Below, one piece after another: positions 17,125 through 26,608 of a stretch of 64,000 nucleotides of DNA. Origin of the DNA: Rheinheimera sp. EpRS3 (GTDB lineage: Bacteria; Pseudomonadota; Gammaproteobacteria; Enterobacterales; Alteromonadaceae); the NCBI RefSeq assembly GCF_001513785.1, contig NZ_LNQS01000012.1, positions 1 through 64,000 on the forward strand, read 5' to 3'. Position numbers and translations under genes: made by a program. Under the pieces are notes generated by a model, which was not told where the DNA came from, searched no databases, and was given only the letters and a program-made list of their open reading frames with translations. How positions within the stretch are numbered: the first letter of the stretch is position 1; every line of letters begins with the position of its first letter.

Positions 17125-19044
17125 CTCTGCTTTATGGCACTTAAGTAGTTGTTTCAGCTGATTAAGTGCCTCAGTGTCCTCTTTATATAATGCTTGCTCG
17201 TACAATTCAGTTAACTGTTTAAGGTAGATATCGTGTGCCGGGTAGCGCTTAGCGCATTGCAGTAAAAATGCCGAAACAGGTAGCGATGGCGGTTTCGCTG
17301 CCAGCATTTTACCCAGATAGCGATACAGCTGTTTTGTTGCCTCTGGCGTGTTGTCAGTGCGGTTTTGCCTTACACGGAAATACAGAAGTAGTAACATAAC
17401 AAGGACAAACAATGCTGCTACTGAATAACCAATAACAGGCAGGTGGCGGTATAGGTTGCGCCACAGCTGGCGCTGGCTGGTATCGTCAAACCCCAGTACC
17501 CATACCGACCAGTAATAGTCGAGGTGCATCAGTTGTTGCCGCACATTTTGCAGCAAAGCCAGCTGGCGCCAGCCCGGATCCAGTAATGCCCGCTGATCTT
17601 CCGGTAAGGCTGAATCCAGGCTATTTAAAATACGCTCTGGTGCTACCGCAGCGGTTGGATCGAATGGCTGCCAGACGCCGTTATGCAGATATTCTACCCA
17701 GGCGTGTGCTTCACGCTGCCGTACCGCCAGATAACCTTGCTGCGGGTGCCAGTTACCGCCCTGATAGCCACCAACCACCCGCGCAGCAATACCGGCGTGG
17801 CGTAAAATAACGGCGCTGGCCGACGCATAATGGCTGCAAAAGCCGATACGGCTGTCAAACAAAAAGGCGTCAATACTGTTTCTGCCAAGCGGCGGCGGGG
17901 TAAGGCTGTAATAAAACGCCTGCTGGCGAAAATGCTCAGCCAAAGCCTGCACCAGCTCATGGCTTTGTGGATACTGCTGTTTTAGCTGATAGGCAAATTG
18001 CTGTGTCTGCGGGTTACCTGGCGCGGTGCGCAAATTAAGCTGTTGTTCCTGCTCAGATACCAAGACGACGGGCGTAAGGCTGCTGCTTACCTGATAACTT
18101 AAGCGCTGGCTCACTGGCTTATTACTGCTTAACAGCCCACTTGGGCTGATAAAAACGTTACTGCTGCTGGTAACCGGTGTAGCTAAAGCAAATAAGCCGG
18201 TTTGCTGGCTGGCCTCAGCAATAATGCGGTAACTCAGGCTGCTATCTGCAGTAGTGTCTGCCGCGCGCTGACGGCTGGCATTTTTCCGCAGTGCATTTAC
18301 CTGCCAGCGCCTGCCATCAAAATCTTCGTATAGCCTGGCGCGCCAGTACAGCTGCTGCCGTGGTGGTAGGGCACCGTCAAATTCTACCCGAAATGCCAGG
18401 CTGTCATCCTGTACCAGTTGCTCTATGCTGCCCGGATCCAGAGTGTCGCTAAGGCCGGTACTGGCAATATTAGCATTAGGGATCTGCCAGAATGGCGGCA
18501 GGCGCGGGAACAGTAAAAACATTGCCAGCCATAATGGCAGAATAATCAGTATGCTGCGGCCAGTCTGCAACCAGTTTACCTGGCTGACAGAGGGCGAAAA
18601 TAGCCGGTAATGGCTGTACAGGTTAACGGCAAATACCAGCAAAATAAATACGGCTATCAACATGTCCTGATGCAGAATAAAGCAGCAGGCAATCAGGAAG
18701 TAATGCACCCACACCAGTTGACGGGCTTCATACAAATGCTGCAACGCCAGCAAGCGTGCAGTGGCTGCCAGCAGCAAAATTTGCAGCATAAAGTGCAATA
18801 CACCGGCTTGTTGAAGCTGCAAAAAGAATGTTATGGCGATAATGCCCGCCAGCAGATTCACCAGTTTGAGGCTAATCGCCGCTTTGGCTTTAAATACACT
18901 GAGCAACCGGTACAGTAGCAGCAAAGCAAATATGGCAATCACCCAGCCAGCAAACGCTTGCTGCAGTAGCAGCAACAATGAAAACTGAATGGCAGCCCAG
19001 CTCAGCAGTAAATTTTTTTGTTTTAGCTTCTGTTGTGTCAGCAC
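17089..19044 (-). CDS. TgpA-like transmembrane transglutaminase (DUF3488 plus transglutaminase-like domain)
   Basis: A 651-residue inner-membrane protein. GTG at 19044 is the likely start, because AGGAG sits 8 bases before it and the GTG overlaps the stop of the DUF58 gene. An ATG at 19065 lies upstream of that ribosome site and is not preferred. The N-terminal third has about six membrane segments. A periplasmic transglutaminase-like domain follows, with Cys in GFCSHYA (near 395), His in EAHAWVEY (near 440) and Asp in FDPT. One more membrane segment (near 550) and a charged cytoplasmic tail end the protein. The relative in P. aeruginosa, TgpA, is essential and acts in the periplasm. It is last gene of the moxR-DUF58 operon. 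Confidence 0.9.
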   Translation of the reverse strand: MLTQQKLKQKNLLLSWAAIQFSLLLLLQQAFAGWVIAIFALLLLYRLLSVFKAKAAISLKLVNLLAGIIAITFFLQLQQAGVLHFMLQILLLAATARLLALQHLYEARQLVWVHYFLIACCFILHQDMLIAVFILLVFAVNLYSHYRLFSPSVSQVNWLQTGRSILIILPLWLAMFLLFPRLPPFWQIPNANIASTGLSDTLDPGSIEQLVQDDSLAFRVEFDGALPPRQQLYWRARLYEDFDGRRWQVNALRKNASRQRAADTTADSSLSYRIIAEASQQTGLFALATPVTSSSNVFISPSGLLSSNKPVSQRLSYQVSSSLTPVVLVSEQEQQLNLRTAPGNPQTQQFAYQLKQQYPQSHELVQALAEHFRQQAFYYSLTPPPLGRNSIDAFLFDSRIGFCSHYASASAVILRHAGIAARVVGGYQGGNWHPQQGYLAVRQREAHAWVEYLHNGVWQPFDPTAAVAPERILNSLDSALPEDQRALLDPGWRQLALLQNVRQQLMHLDYYWSVWVLGFDDTSQRQLWRNLYRHLPVIGYSVAALFVLVMLLLLYFRVRQNRTDNTPEATKQLYRYLGKMLAAKPPSLPVSAFLLQCAKRYPAHDIYLKQLTELYEQALYKEDTEALNQLKQLLKCHKAELGRLRRAIKNA

Positions 19045-20018
19045 AGCGCCAGCTCCTGCAGGCAACGTTGTAAATGCTGCGGGCCCTTTGCCTGAGGCAG
19101 TGTGAGTGCCGGCAGTTTAAGCCCGTAACTGCTGCCCGATTGCTCCAGTTGCAATAGTTGCTGGCAGGCATAACGCAATGCCCGCTCTAAGGCATCACCC
19201 GATAACTGCGGCACAACTACCCAGCTGGGCTCTGCCTGAGCAGAAAAATGTTGTTGCCGGACAACCGGATTCGCCGGGTCGCGGGCCAGGCGTTTCCACA
19301 CCATATGCCGCACACTATCGCCGGCACGGTAGGGGGATAGTGTTTCTCCTGCATCAGTTTTCGCTTGCTGGCTGGCATCGTTAGATAAGCTGTTAAGCAC
19401 AGATTTATCTGCATCGGGAGTGGGATAGACCCAATAGTGCTGCGCCAGTGCGACATAGCTCCAGGCGCGCCATAAACCAAACGGATACTGGCTGGTTATC
19501 TTTATACGTGGCAGGGCGTATTTACCGCGCTTGGTGCCGTTAAGGTTTAGTGTTGCGGTTGTCGCGGGCTGGCTTAACAATACTGTTTCGTTTTGCCTTG
19601 CGTCAGTGTTTTTTGTGTTATCGGGCTGCACAAAATTCATGTTCAGCATCAGGTGTTTTTTATCGTTGCTAAGGTTCACTACTGCTGTTATTACTTCACC
19701 GGCAAAGCCCTCTGCCGCTTGTTTACATTGCAGTGTTAAGCCACTGATATTCTGGTAAGCCAGCACAATATTGACCAAAAACACACTCAGCAATAAATAG
19801 CACAACAATAAGATCAGATTATTTTGATAGTTAGTGCCCAATAAATATAACAGCGTAATCAAGAGCACAAACCACCAGCCATAGCGGGTTGGCAGAATAA
19901 AAATCAGCTTTTGTACCAGCCTAACCTTGTCAGCCGCCGGTTGGCGCTTATTCAGATAACGGCTGAGCAGTTGCCAGTATCGCTGATATAGCCGCTGTTT
20001 TAACGTCAGATTGGGCAT
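19038..20018 (-). CDS. DUF58 domain protein
   Basis: A 326-residue protein with two adjacent membrane segments (about 45-65 and 70-90) and then a soluble part holding the DUF58 motif (SPYRAGDSVRHMVWKRLARD). DUF58 proteins usually pair with MoxR ATPases. It overlaps moxR by 13 bases at its start and the TgpA gene at its end, so the three are translated as a unit. The precise role is not known. Confidence 0.9.
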   Translation of the reverse strand: MPNLTLKQRLYQRYWQLLSRYLNKRQPAADKVRLVQKLIFILPTRYGWWFVLLITLLYLLGTNYQNNLILLLCYLLLSVFLVNIVLAYQNISGLTLQCKQAAEGFAGEVITAVVNLSNDKKHLMLNMNFVQPDNTKNTDARQNETVLLSQPATTATLNLNGTKRGKYALPRIKITSQYPFGLWRAWSYVALAQHYWVYPTPDADKSVLNSLSNDASQQAKTDAGETLSPYRAGDSVRHMVWKRLARDPANPVVRQQHFSAQAEPSWVVVPQLSGDALERALRYACQQLLQLEQSGSSYGLKLPALTLPQAKGPQHLQRCLQELALC

Positions 20019-20914
20019 GGCGTCTGTAATAACAACAACTGGCTTAACCGGCTTTCCTGGGCATCCGACGAGGGCGCCAGCCGGTGTTCAGCCACATAAG
20101 GAAACACCTGCTGTACATCTGCAGCGGTAACATAGTCGCGCTGGTTAATAAGGGCGAACGCTTTGGCTGCCCGCAAAATAGCTTTTGACGCCCGGGGGGA
20201 AAGTGGCAGCATATCGCTGCGATGGCGGCTGCTGTTAACCAGTGCCAATAAATAATCTATCAGGGCGTCTGATGCCGTCACTTTGGGCACTTGCTGCTGT
20301 AAGACACGCAGTTGCTCGGTATTCAGTTGCTCGGTTAGCAACTCCAGCCGCGAAGTACTGCTGTCGCGTTGTAATAACTGATGTTCAGCCTGATGATCAG
20401 GAAAGCCCAGCGACAAGCGGAACATAAAGCGGTCCAGCTGTGACTCTGGCAGTGCTGAAGTACCGGCATGAAATAACGGGTTTTGTGTGGCAATAACAAA
20501 AAACGGCGTGGGCAGGGCGCGGGTTTCACCATCTACTGACACTTGTTTTTCTTCCATCGCTTCAAGCAATGCGCTTTGTGTTTTCGGGCTGGCGCGGTTT
20601 ATCTCGTCTGCCAGTAATACCTGGCTGAATACCGGACCGGCCTGAAAGCGAAATTGTTGTGACCGGGTATCGTAAATATTCATACCAACCAAATCACCGG
20701 GCAGTAAATCGCTGGTAAATTGTACCCGGCGGTAACTCAAGCCAAGGCTGTTTGCCAGGGCATGCGCCAGCGTGGTTTTTCCCATACCGGGTAAATCTTC
20801 CAGCAACAAGTGGCCCTCTGCCAGCAGGCAGCATAGTGCCAGCCGGATCTGGCTGCTTTTTCCCAGAATCACCTGATTAAGGCTTTGCTCTACGTTATGC
20901 AACTGAGTTAACAC
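20006..20914 (-). CDS. MoxR-family AAA+ ATPase
   Basis: A 302-residue ATPase with Walker A GMGKTT near residue 44, Walker B LLADEINRA near 108 and a sensor region ATQNP near 148. It starts with GTG at 20914 behind GGAG. MoxR ATPases act as chaperones in assembly of complexes, often with DUF58 and transglutaminase partners as here. It is first gene of the operon; the region upstream is short and holds the terminator of the subtilase gene. Confidence 0.92.
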   Translation of the reverse strand: MLTQLHNVEQSLNQVILGKSSQIRLALCCLLAEGHLLLEDLPGMGKTTLAHALANSLGLSYRRVQFTSDLLPGDLVGMNIYDTRSQQFRFQAGPVFSQVLLADEINRASPKTQSALLEAMEEKQVSVDGETRALPTPFFVIATQNPLFHAGTSALPESQLDRFMFRLSLGFPDHQAEHQLLQRDSSTSRLELLTEQLNTEQLRVLQQQVPKVTASDALIDYLLALVNSSRHRSDMLPLSPRASKAILRAAKAFALINQRDYVTAADVQQVFPYVAEHRLAPSSDAQESRLSQLLLLQTPCPI

Positions 20915-20992
20915 CGTGGCTCCTTACTGCTGTGAGCGGAAATAACATTATGCCGTTGGTTCATACTACCTCTGCGGTGCAGAACTGCAAAT

Positions 20993-21014
20993 AAAAAAGG
21001 CGGCCGAAGCCGCC
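20993..21014 (-). terminator. intrinsic terminator after the subtilase gene
   Basis: On the minus strand GGCGGC-TTCG-GCCGCC (21014-20999) is followed by six T (20998-20993): a UUCG tetraloop terminator. Confidence 0.9.
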
Positions 21015-21038
21015 TGTAGAACACTCTGAGCTTTACTA

Positions 21039-23528
21039 TCAGAAGTTAACAGTTAAATCTGCCGAACAAGCGTCTGTGCCTGCCAGACAAATCTTGTACG
21101 TTACCGTGGCGGCCTGTGAGTTAAAACGATCACGGTAGCTGCCGCTATTATCAATGGTGTCTACCAACTGACCATCGCGGAACAGATCTACCTCACCGGA
21201 TGCACCTGTCCAGCGCAGATCAACAATGGTTGAACCGGTGCGGGTGCGCACAGAGCGTTGCAGGGTAAGTGCAATGATGCTGTCGGTTACGGTGACTGTT
21301 TTCTCTGCGGTGTTGCTCAGGCCGGTGCTATCAGTGGTGGTTAAGCTAACACTGTAACTGCCGCTGCTGGCATAGGTATGGCTTGGGCTGGCAGTATCGG
21401 CCTGATTGCCGTCACCAAAATCCCAGCTCCAGCTGCTGATATCGTTATCGGCATCGGTGGAAAGATCGGTAAAGTTAACGGTTAAGCCTGAAGCAACGAA
21501 GCTGAAATCAGCTACCGGTGCCACAGGGCCGGGTGGGGTATCATCGTCAGACAAGGCGCTCAGTGTCAGTGTCCAGCTATTGAGGGTGCCGGTATCCAGG
21601 CCAGCGTTATCAGACACAACCAGTGTCCAGTCGCCCTGCATGCTTTCGCCGTTAAAGCTGTCGACTTGCCAGCTTTGTACCAAATCATCTTCGCTACCAC
21701 CGGTACGGTTATGCAGAGTATGTTCTGAACCCTCAGGTGAGCGCAGTTTAACTAGTAAATCACCACGCCAGGTATGGGTAATGTTTACACCGACATCAGC
21801 ACCAAATACAACGCCGGTTTGCGGTACATTGATAACACTTTCTATACCGGCAGCATCATTATCCGGAATAGCCACAGCAGTGTTGTTGCTAAAAGCGTAA
21901 TCCTGCAAGCCTTGCGGTAATATATTCAGGCTGGCATTGACCGATTTCACCAGCTCACCGGTCGCGCTGTCAACGCCGGTAACGGTGAACTGATAGCTGC
22001 CCCAGTCGGTATCAGCCGAAGTTGCAACGTCCAGCGTCACAGTATCACCTGGTTGTGCCGTGCTGGCAGATAAGCTGACGCCATCCAATGCAGGTTCTAC
22101 ATCTACAGTCAGGGCTACTTCGCCTGTCCATTCCGCGATATTGCCAACGTCCAGCGTGTACTGCGCGGCATCACCGGCGGTAATTTGCTGAGTACGCGGG
22201 CTGATAGACAGTTTAAATGACGGAGTAGGATCGGCTTCAACCATCGCGCTGGACAGATTCAGCCGTTTGCCGGATACGGTTTTACCGTCTAACGCTGGCA
22301 GGCTGTCGCCTGAATCCATCAAAATAGTTTTCATTTCAAGCGGTGTGATTTCAGGGTTAACTGACCACAACAATGCTGCTGCGCCTGCCACGTGAGGCGA
22401 TGCCATAGAAGTACCTGAGTAGCTGGCGTAGCCGCCACCAGGAACGGTAGATAATATGGCCGAACCAGGAGCGCCAAGATCCACCGAAGTGGCACCATAG
22501 TTAGAGGCGCCATTGGTAAAGATAGATAGCTCGTCATTTCTGTCGGTAGATGCAACAGATACAATAACATCCAGATCATAAGCCGCCGGGTACATTGGCG
22601 TGCTGTCAGCATCAGCGCCGTCATTGCCTGCTGCGGCAATAAACAGAATACCAGCATCGCCACCCGATTGAATTGCTGCCCTTAAGGTTTCAGAAAAAGC
22701 ACCGCCACCCCAGGAGTTGTTGGTTGCTTTAATATCAACACCGTGGTTCAGTTTTAAATCAGTAAAATAGTCGATACATTCGATGGCACCTGCGGTGCTA
22801 CCACCTAAAGGCCCCAAAAACTGACAAGGTAATAAGGTTACACTCCAGTTTACGCCGGTAATGCCAACGCCATTATTTCCTGATGCACCGATAGTACCTG
22901 CTACATGAGTACCATGGCTGTCGCTGTCCATAGGATCTTGCTCAGCATTTAACGTTGAATAACCATAGGTGCTGCCTGGCAGATTACCCGGGTTTACCCA
23001 GCGGTTGTCTAAAAGATCCGGGTGGGTGTAATCCATACCGCTGTCGATTACACCAATAATAATGTCATGGCTGCCGGTAGAGATATCCCAGGCATCAACC
23101 GCTTTAATATCGGCACCTGCAGTACCGCCGTTTTGACCTGTGTTTTGCAGGCCCCATAAATCACCGAAGCTGGGGTCATTTGGCACTGCCAAGGCGTGTA
23201 ACGGATAATCCGGTTCAGCTACTTCAATGGCCGGGTTTGATGCCAGTTTTTTGATCAGATGATCACGGTCAACTCCTTTGGGCACCTGAACTTTAACAAT
23301 ACGACCATCTGCAACATAGCGCATTTTCATATCGCGGCCCTGTGCATCCAACTGACGCAAGCTGGCGCCATGTTGTTGAATTACAGTTTCACGCTCTTGT
23401 TTGGATACGCCATGTTTAAACATCACCAATACAGCATTTTCTGCTGAATTTACCGTTGTGTCAGCCAGTGCATTTGCTGATAACAAGGCTGCTGCTACAG
23501 CCAATGCGATCATTTTTTTATTAGTCAT
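21039..23528 (-). CDS. secreted S8 (subtilisin-like) serine protease with P domain and PKD domain
   Basis: An 829-residue protein with a signal peptide (about 1-22), an inhibitor-type propeptide (about 28-108) and a subtilase domain with the catalytic triad D162 (GVIDSGMD), H205 (DSHGTHVAG) and S374 (GTSMASPHVAG). A beta-sandwich region (about 435-535), a P/proprotein-convertase domain (about 545-660, THTWRGDL), a PKD domain (about 670-750, WDFGDG) and a last beta domain with two cysteines follow. It is probably exported to the cell surface or medium for protein breakdown. ATG 23528 has GGGGA upstream. It is divergent from the curli operon across an AT-rich 287-bp gap. Confidence 0.95.
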   Translation of the reverse strand: MTNKKMIALAVAAALLSANALADTTVNSAENAVLVMFKHGVSKQERETVIQQHGASLRQLDAQGRDMKMRYVADGRIVKVQVPKGVDRDHLIKKLASNPAIEVAEPDYPLHALAVPNDPSFGDLWGLQNTGQNGGTAGADIKAVDAWDISTGSHDIIIGVIDSGMDYTHPDLLDNRWVNPGNLPGSTYGYSTLNAEQDPMDSDSHGTHVAGTIGASGNNGVGITGVNWSVTLLPCQFLGPLGGSTAGAIECIDYFTDLKLNHGVDIKATNNSWGGGAFSETLRAAIQSGGDAGILFIAAAGNDGADADSTPMYPAAYDLDVIVSVASTDRNDELSIFTNGASNYGATSVDLGAPGSAILSTVPGGGYASYSGTSMASPHVAGAAALLWSVNPEITPLEMKTILMDSGDSLPALDGKTVSGKRLNLSSAMVEADPTPSFKLSISPRTQQITAGDAAQYTLDVGNIAEWTGEVALTVDVEPALDGVSLSASTAQPGDTVTLDVATSADTDWGSYQFTVTGVDSATGELVKSVNASLNILPQGLQDYAFSNNTAVAIPDNDAAGIESVINVPQTGVVFGADVGVNITHTWRGDLLVKLRSPEGSEHTLHNRTGGSEDDLVQSWQVDSFNGESMQGDWTLVVSDNAGLDTGTLNSWTLTLSALSDDDTPPGPVAPVADFSFVASGLTVNFTDLSTDADNDISSWSWDFGDGNQADTASPSHTYASSGSYSVSLTTTDSTGLSNTAEKTVTVTDSIIALTLQRSVRTRTGSTIVDLRWTGASGEVDLFRDGQLVDTIDNSGSYRDRFNSQAATVTYKICLAGTDACSADLTVNF

Positions 23529-23815
23529 AACTGTCCCCAGATTAATTAATTGTGAAAAATATGCTTATTTTTAGCACCAACTAGGAATAGCACGCAATGC
23601 AACAACTATTAAACAATTTATACAAAAATAAGCCAAATTAACTAGGTTAATAGGTGGGGTAGTTGTAAATGATATTTCATATATATCTGTTTATTAATGG
23701 CTATTTTGTTTTTGATTGTATTTTAAATGTTTTTAAAAATAGCTCTTTATTCCTATTGCGCCTTTTTCGTGGTGCTTTAGCCTAACTTTCGTCGTAACGA
23801 TTTGAGGTGGATATT
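23529..23815. promoter_or_regulatory. AT-rich divergent control region between subtilase and curli genes
   Basis: The 287 bases hold no supported gene. Long A/T tracts (about 23620-23760) are typical of regions bound by H-NS-type proteins and bent DNA. Both divergent promoters must lie here. I could not define a certain -10/-35 pair or a CsgD site. Confidence 0.4.
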
Positions 23816-24217
23816 TTGCATAGTGTTAACAAAAAGCTGGCGTTAGTGAGTTTGTTGCTGATAAGCGGCACCGTGCATGCAGATATCTCGTTGCAAATGA
23901 CGTCTCTGCTGGAGCGACGGGCACTGGCAAGCGGGGTTGATATCACGCAATTGGGGGATTTGAATGTGGCTGATGTTACTCAGTCTGGCCAGGCTCATTA
24001 TGCCGTGCTGTTGCAACAAGGCGTGCTAAATCAAATTTTGTTGCAGCAAACCGGTTATGGCCATCAGGCTGAACTGATGCAAACCGGCAACAATAATATT
24101 GCCAACATCATCCAAAGTGGTGAAAGCAATCTGATCCGGGTAGAGCAGTGGGGCAACAGAGAGTTGTCCATTGAGCAAAGCGGTGTGGGAGAGCGTATTT
24201 CTATCGTCCAGTACTGA
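23816..24217 (+). CDS. csgB: CsgB-like minor curlin (nucleator)
   Basis: About 133 residues from TTG at 23816, which has GAGGTGG five bases upstream; GTG at 23807 is also open but overlaps that site. The signal peptide ends near VHA. Curlin repeats of the form Q-x-G-x-x-N-x-A then run to the end, including LMQTGNNNIANIIQSGESN. CsgB anchors and seeds curli fibres at the outer surface. It is first gene of the csgB-csgA-csgE-csgF-csgG series. The short length and place before the long curlin favour CsgB over CsgA. Confidence 0.82.
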   Translation: MHSVNKKLALVSLLLISGTVHADISLQMTSLLERRALASGVDITQLGDLNVADVTQSGQAHYAVLLQQGVLNQILLQQTGYGHQAELMQTGNNNIANIIQSGESNLIRVEQWGNRELSIEQSGVGERISIVQY

Positions 24218-24302
24218 CAACGCTGCACTGTTGCAGTAACACTACCCAATTATAAAGTGAAAAAAATAAATTAATAAACAACAATGAGTTAGGGAGAATC
24301 AG

Positions 24303-25781
24303 ATGAAAGGTCTAATTTCACGTAAACATATACTTGGTCTTACGGTTGCGCTGGCAATGTCAGCACCGGCGATGGCTGTCAGCAATGAAGTTATTATTAA
24401 CCAGACATCGGCAGCAGCGGTTGAAGGCAACCTGGCTGAAGTGACACAAAGCGGCGAAATCAGCCTTGCTGTTATTGACCAAAACGGCAGCATAAATACT
24501 GCCAGTGCTACCCAGGATGGCGTTTGGCTGGAGGCTTATCACTTTGTCAGCGGCAATGATAACCAAACCCGTACCGAACAGTTAACTGACTGGCATATCG
24601 CTTATATAGACATTATTGGTGACGAAAATACCGTAAGCATGACGCAAGACGGCTTTTACAATGTCGCTGAAGCGGTTATTACCGGCAATATCAATGATGC
24701 CGCCGTTTTACAGCTTGGCGAGTTAAATGAAACCTTTATCAACATTACCGGTAACGGCAACCTGGTTGAAACAAGCCAGGAAGGTAATGCAAACTGGGCC
24801 AATGCCGGTTTCAGTGGTGATGACAACAGCTTGTTCAGTGTGCAGGTTGGCGATAACAACGAAGCCGGTATGTTTAATCTGGCCGGTAACCGCAATACTT
24901 TTGAAGCTGAGCAAACCGGTAATGCTAACGTTGGCGGTATTGTGGGTGTAAGCGGCGACAACAATAGCACTTTCGTGCAGCAGCAAGGCGACGGTAATGT
25001 TTTTATCCTGTCTAATCTGACGGGCGATGATAACCTGATTGATGTTTATCAGGATGGTAATGCCAACCAGTTTCTGCTTGACCCGTTACAGGGCGAACAA
25101 AATCTGGTGCTAATTGATCAGCGTGGAGATGGCAACCTTATTGAAGCACCGCTTGGCTTAGTAGGTAACGACAACCAAATTGATATCTGGCAAGACGGTA
25201 ATCTTAACACCGCTTTATTTGCTACTGATGGCGATGGCCATAACGTAGAAGTTATTCAGCGCGGTGACGGTAACACCACTGAACTGGTGCTGGTAGGTAG
25301 TGATAACAGCGCCACCATTTACAGCCGGGGCGACGATAATATTGCCGCTGCAGGCTTAGGTGGTGCTGGTAATAGTGCAGATATACAGCAATTAGGTGAT
25401 ACAAATTTTGCTGTGGTTGACGTGCTGGGTGATGACAACGATTTTTATATTGATCAGTCAGGTTCTGCCAATGAGTTGCTGATAACCAGCGATGTAGCTG
25501 TTAATGGTAACAGCGTAAACGTAGAGCAAAGCGGCGATATTAATCTGGTTGACGTGTTAATTGCCGGTAATGCTAACACCCTGGATATATTGCAATCAGG
25601 CACTGGCAACTGGGTAGCCGGTGATAACGGTTATTTTGCCTTAGGTGGTAACGACGGCCTGGTGTCTATTACCCAGAACGGCAATGACAACCTGGTGCTG
25701 GGTAGCCAGTCAGGCCAGGGCAACCTGATGAGCGTCACGCAAAATGGCGATTTCAATACCGCCATCGTAGTACAAAACTAA
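24303..25781 (+). CDS. csgA: very long curlin repeat protein (CsgA-like fibre subunit)
   Basis: A 492-residue secreted amyloid subunit with signal peptide (about 1-25, cut after AMA). The rest is about 20 units of 21-26 residues. Each joins a GxxN turn, a short strand, a Q-x-G-x-x-N turn and a second strand, for example GDDNLIDVYQDGNANQFLL. E. coli CsgA has 151 residues and five units, so this one is about four times as long. Many Asp residues at the turns make it acidic. It has ATG with AGGGAG upstream. Placed where csgA is expected, between csgB and csgE. Confidence 0.85.
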   Translation: MKGLISRKHILGLTVALAMSAPAMAVSNEVIINQTSAAAVEGNLAEVTQSGEISLAVIDQNGSINTASATQDGVWLEAYHFVSGNDNQTRTEQLTDWHIAYIDIIGDENTVSMTQDGFYNVAEAVITGNINDAAVLQLGELNETFINITGNGNLVETSQEGNANWANAGFSGDDNSLFSVQVGDNNEAGMFNLAGNRNTFEAEQTGNANVGGIVGVSGDNNSTFVQQQGDGNVFILSNLTGDDNLIDVYQDGNANQFLLDPLQGEQNLVLIDQRGDGNLIEAPLGLVGNDNQIDIWQDGNLNTALFATDGDGHNVEVIQRGDGNTTELVLVGSDNSATIYSRGDDNIAAAGLGGAGNSADIQQLGDTNFAVVDVLGDDNDFYIDQSGSANELLITSDVAVNGNSVNVEQSGDINLVDVLIAGNANTLDILQSGTGNWVAGDNGYFALGGNDGLVSITQNGNDNLVLGSQSGQGNLMSVTQNGDFNTAIVVQN

Positions 25782-25787
25782 GGCGTT

Positions 25788-25814
25788 GGCTCAGGCGGCC
25801 TGGCTGTCTGAGCC
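25788..25814 (+). terminator. possible attenuating hairpin between csgA and csgE
   Basis: GGCTCAG (25788-25794) pairs with CTGAGCC (25808-25814). Only a weak T-rich stretch follows (CTTTATT), so it may reduce rather than stop transcription into csgEFG, or protect the 3' end of the csgA message. Confidence 0.4.
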
Positions 25815-25832
25815 CGCTTTATTAAGCCTGCT

Positions 25833-26213
25833 ATGAAATTACTTTTTATTCTGTTGCTGGCCTGCGGCCTGAGTTTGCCGCTGGCTGCTGCTGATATTGA
25901 GCTGGAAGGACTGGTGCTTGATCGCACCATTTCGCGTTTTGGCAAAGACTTTACCTATTACTATGCCGGTTACTGGCGCGATATGCCGGGAACTGATGGT
26001 ATTACGGTGGTGGTTTACGAACAGGTATACCCGCAAGCCGGCACGTTCTTGTGGGTAGAAATGAACCAGAGCCGGGTATATCAGACCTATTTCGGCCGGC
26101 GCTACAATGACGTCAAGCAAATGGCTGAACAAGCCATTCTTTTAAGTATTAACGAGTTAGCCAATATACAAACTGCGCGTATGCTGGGTGACCCACAGAG
26201 TAATGAGCTGTGA
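25833..26213 (+). CDS. csgE: curli assembly chaperone CsgE
   Basis: A 126-residue periplasmic protein with signal peptide (about 1-20). The mature part matches CsgE (GLVLDRTISRFGKDFTYYY ... ERP-like core VYEQVYPQAGTFLWVE ... GRR). CsgE caps the CsgG pore and directs curlins into it. Its stop overlaps the GTG-containing start region of csgF, so the genes are translated together. Confidence 0.92.
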   Translation: MKLLFILLLACGLSLPLAAADIELEGLVLDRTISRFGKDFTYYYAGYWRDMPGTDGITVVVYEQVYPQAGTFLWVEMNQSRVYQTYFGRRYNDVKQMAEQAILLSINELANIQTARMLGDPQSNEL

Positions 26214-26224
26214 AAGGATTAAAA

Positions 26225-26608
26225 ATGAAGTGGATATTTCTGCCGTTATTCATGCTAAGTGCCGGTATTCAGGCAACTGAACTGGTATATACACCGATAA
26301 ACCCCAGTTTTGGCGGTAACCCATTAAATGGTAATTTTTTACTGCAAAAAGCCCAAAGCCAAAATGCCCATACTGCCGCTAATCCGGGCCAGTCTTTTGT
26401 TGATAAGTTTCGTGACGCCTTAGAGCGTAATATTATTAACTCGCTTACCCGGCGCATAGCCGACGGCGAGCTGGTCGAAGGTGTATATAACACCGGCGAG
26501 TTTTTGGTTGAAGTTGTCACTGACCCTGATGGCAGTGTAATCGTTAATATTACTAACCTTGATAGCGGTGAAGTAACCATTATTACTATTCCGGTAATTG
26601 GAGGATAA
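26225..26608 (+). CDS. csgF: curli assembly protein CsgF
   Basis: About 127 residues from ATG 26225 with AGGA upstream; an in-frame GTG at 26210 is less likely. The signal peptide (about 1-18, cut after QAT) is followed by the conserved YTPINPSFGGNPLNG segment, which in CsgF inserts into the CsgG channel. CsgF sits on the outer side of the pore and holds CsgB. It ends at 26608, directly before csgG. Confidence 0.93.
   Translation: MKWIFLPLFMLSAGIQATELVYTPINPSFGGNPLNGNFLLQKAQSQNAHTAANPGQSFVDKFRDALERNIINSLTRRIADGELVEGVYNTGEFLVEVVTDPDGSVIVNITNLDSGEVTIITIPVIGG

Noticed and set aside
21406-21900. 164-residue plus-strand frame over the subtilase
   Set aside because: Antisense shadow; Ser/Pro-rich translation typical of a reversed beta-domain gene.
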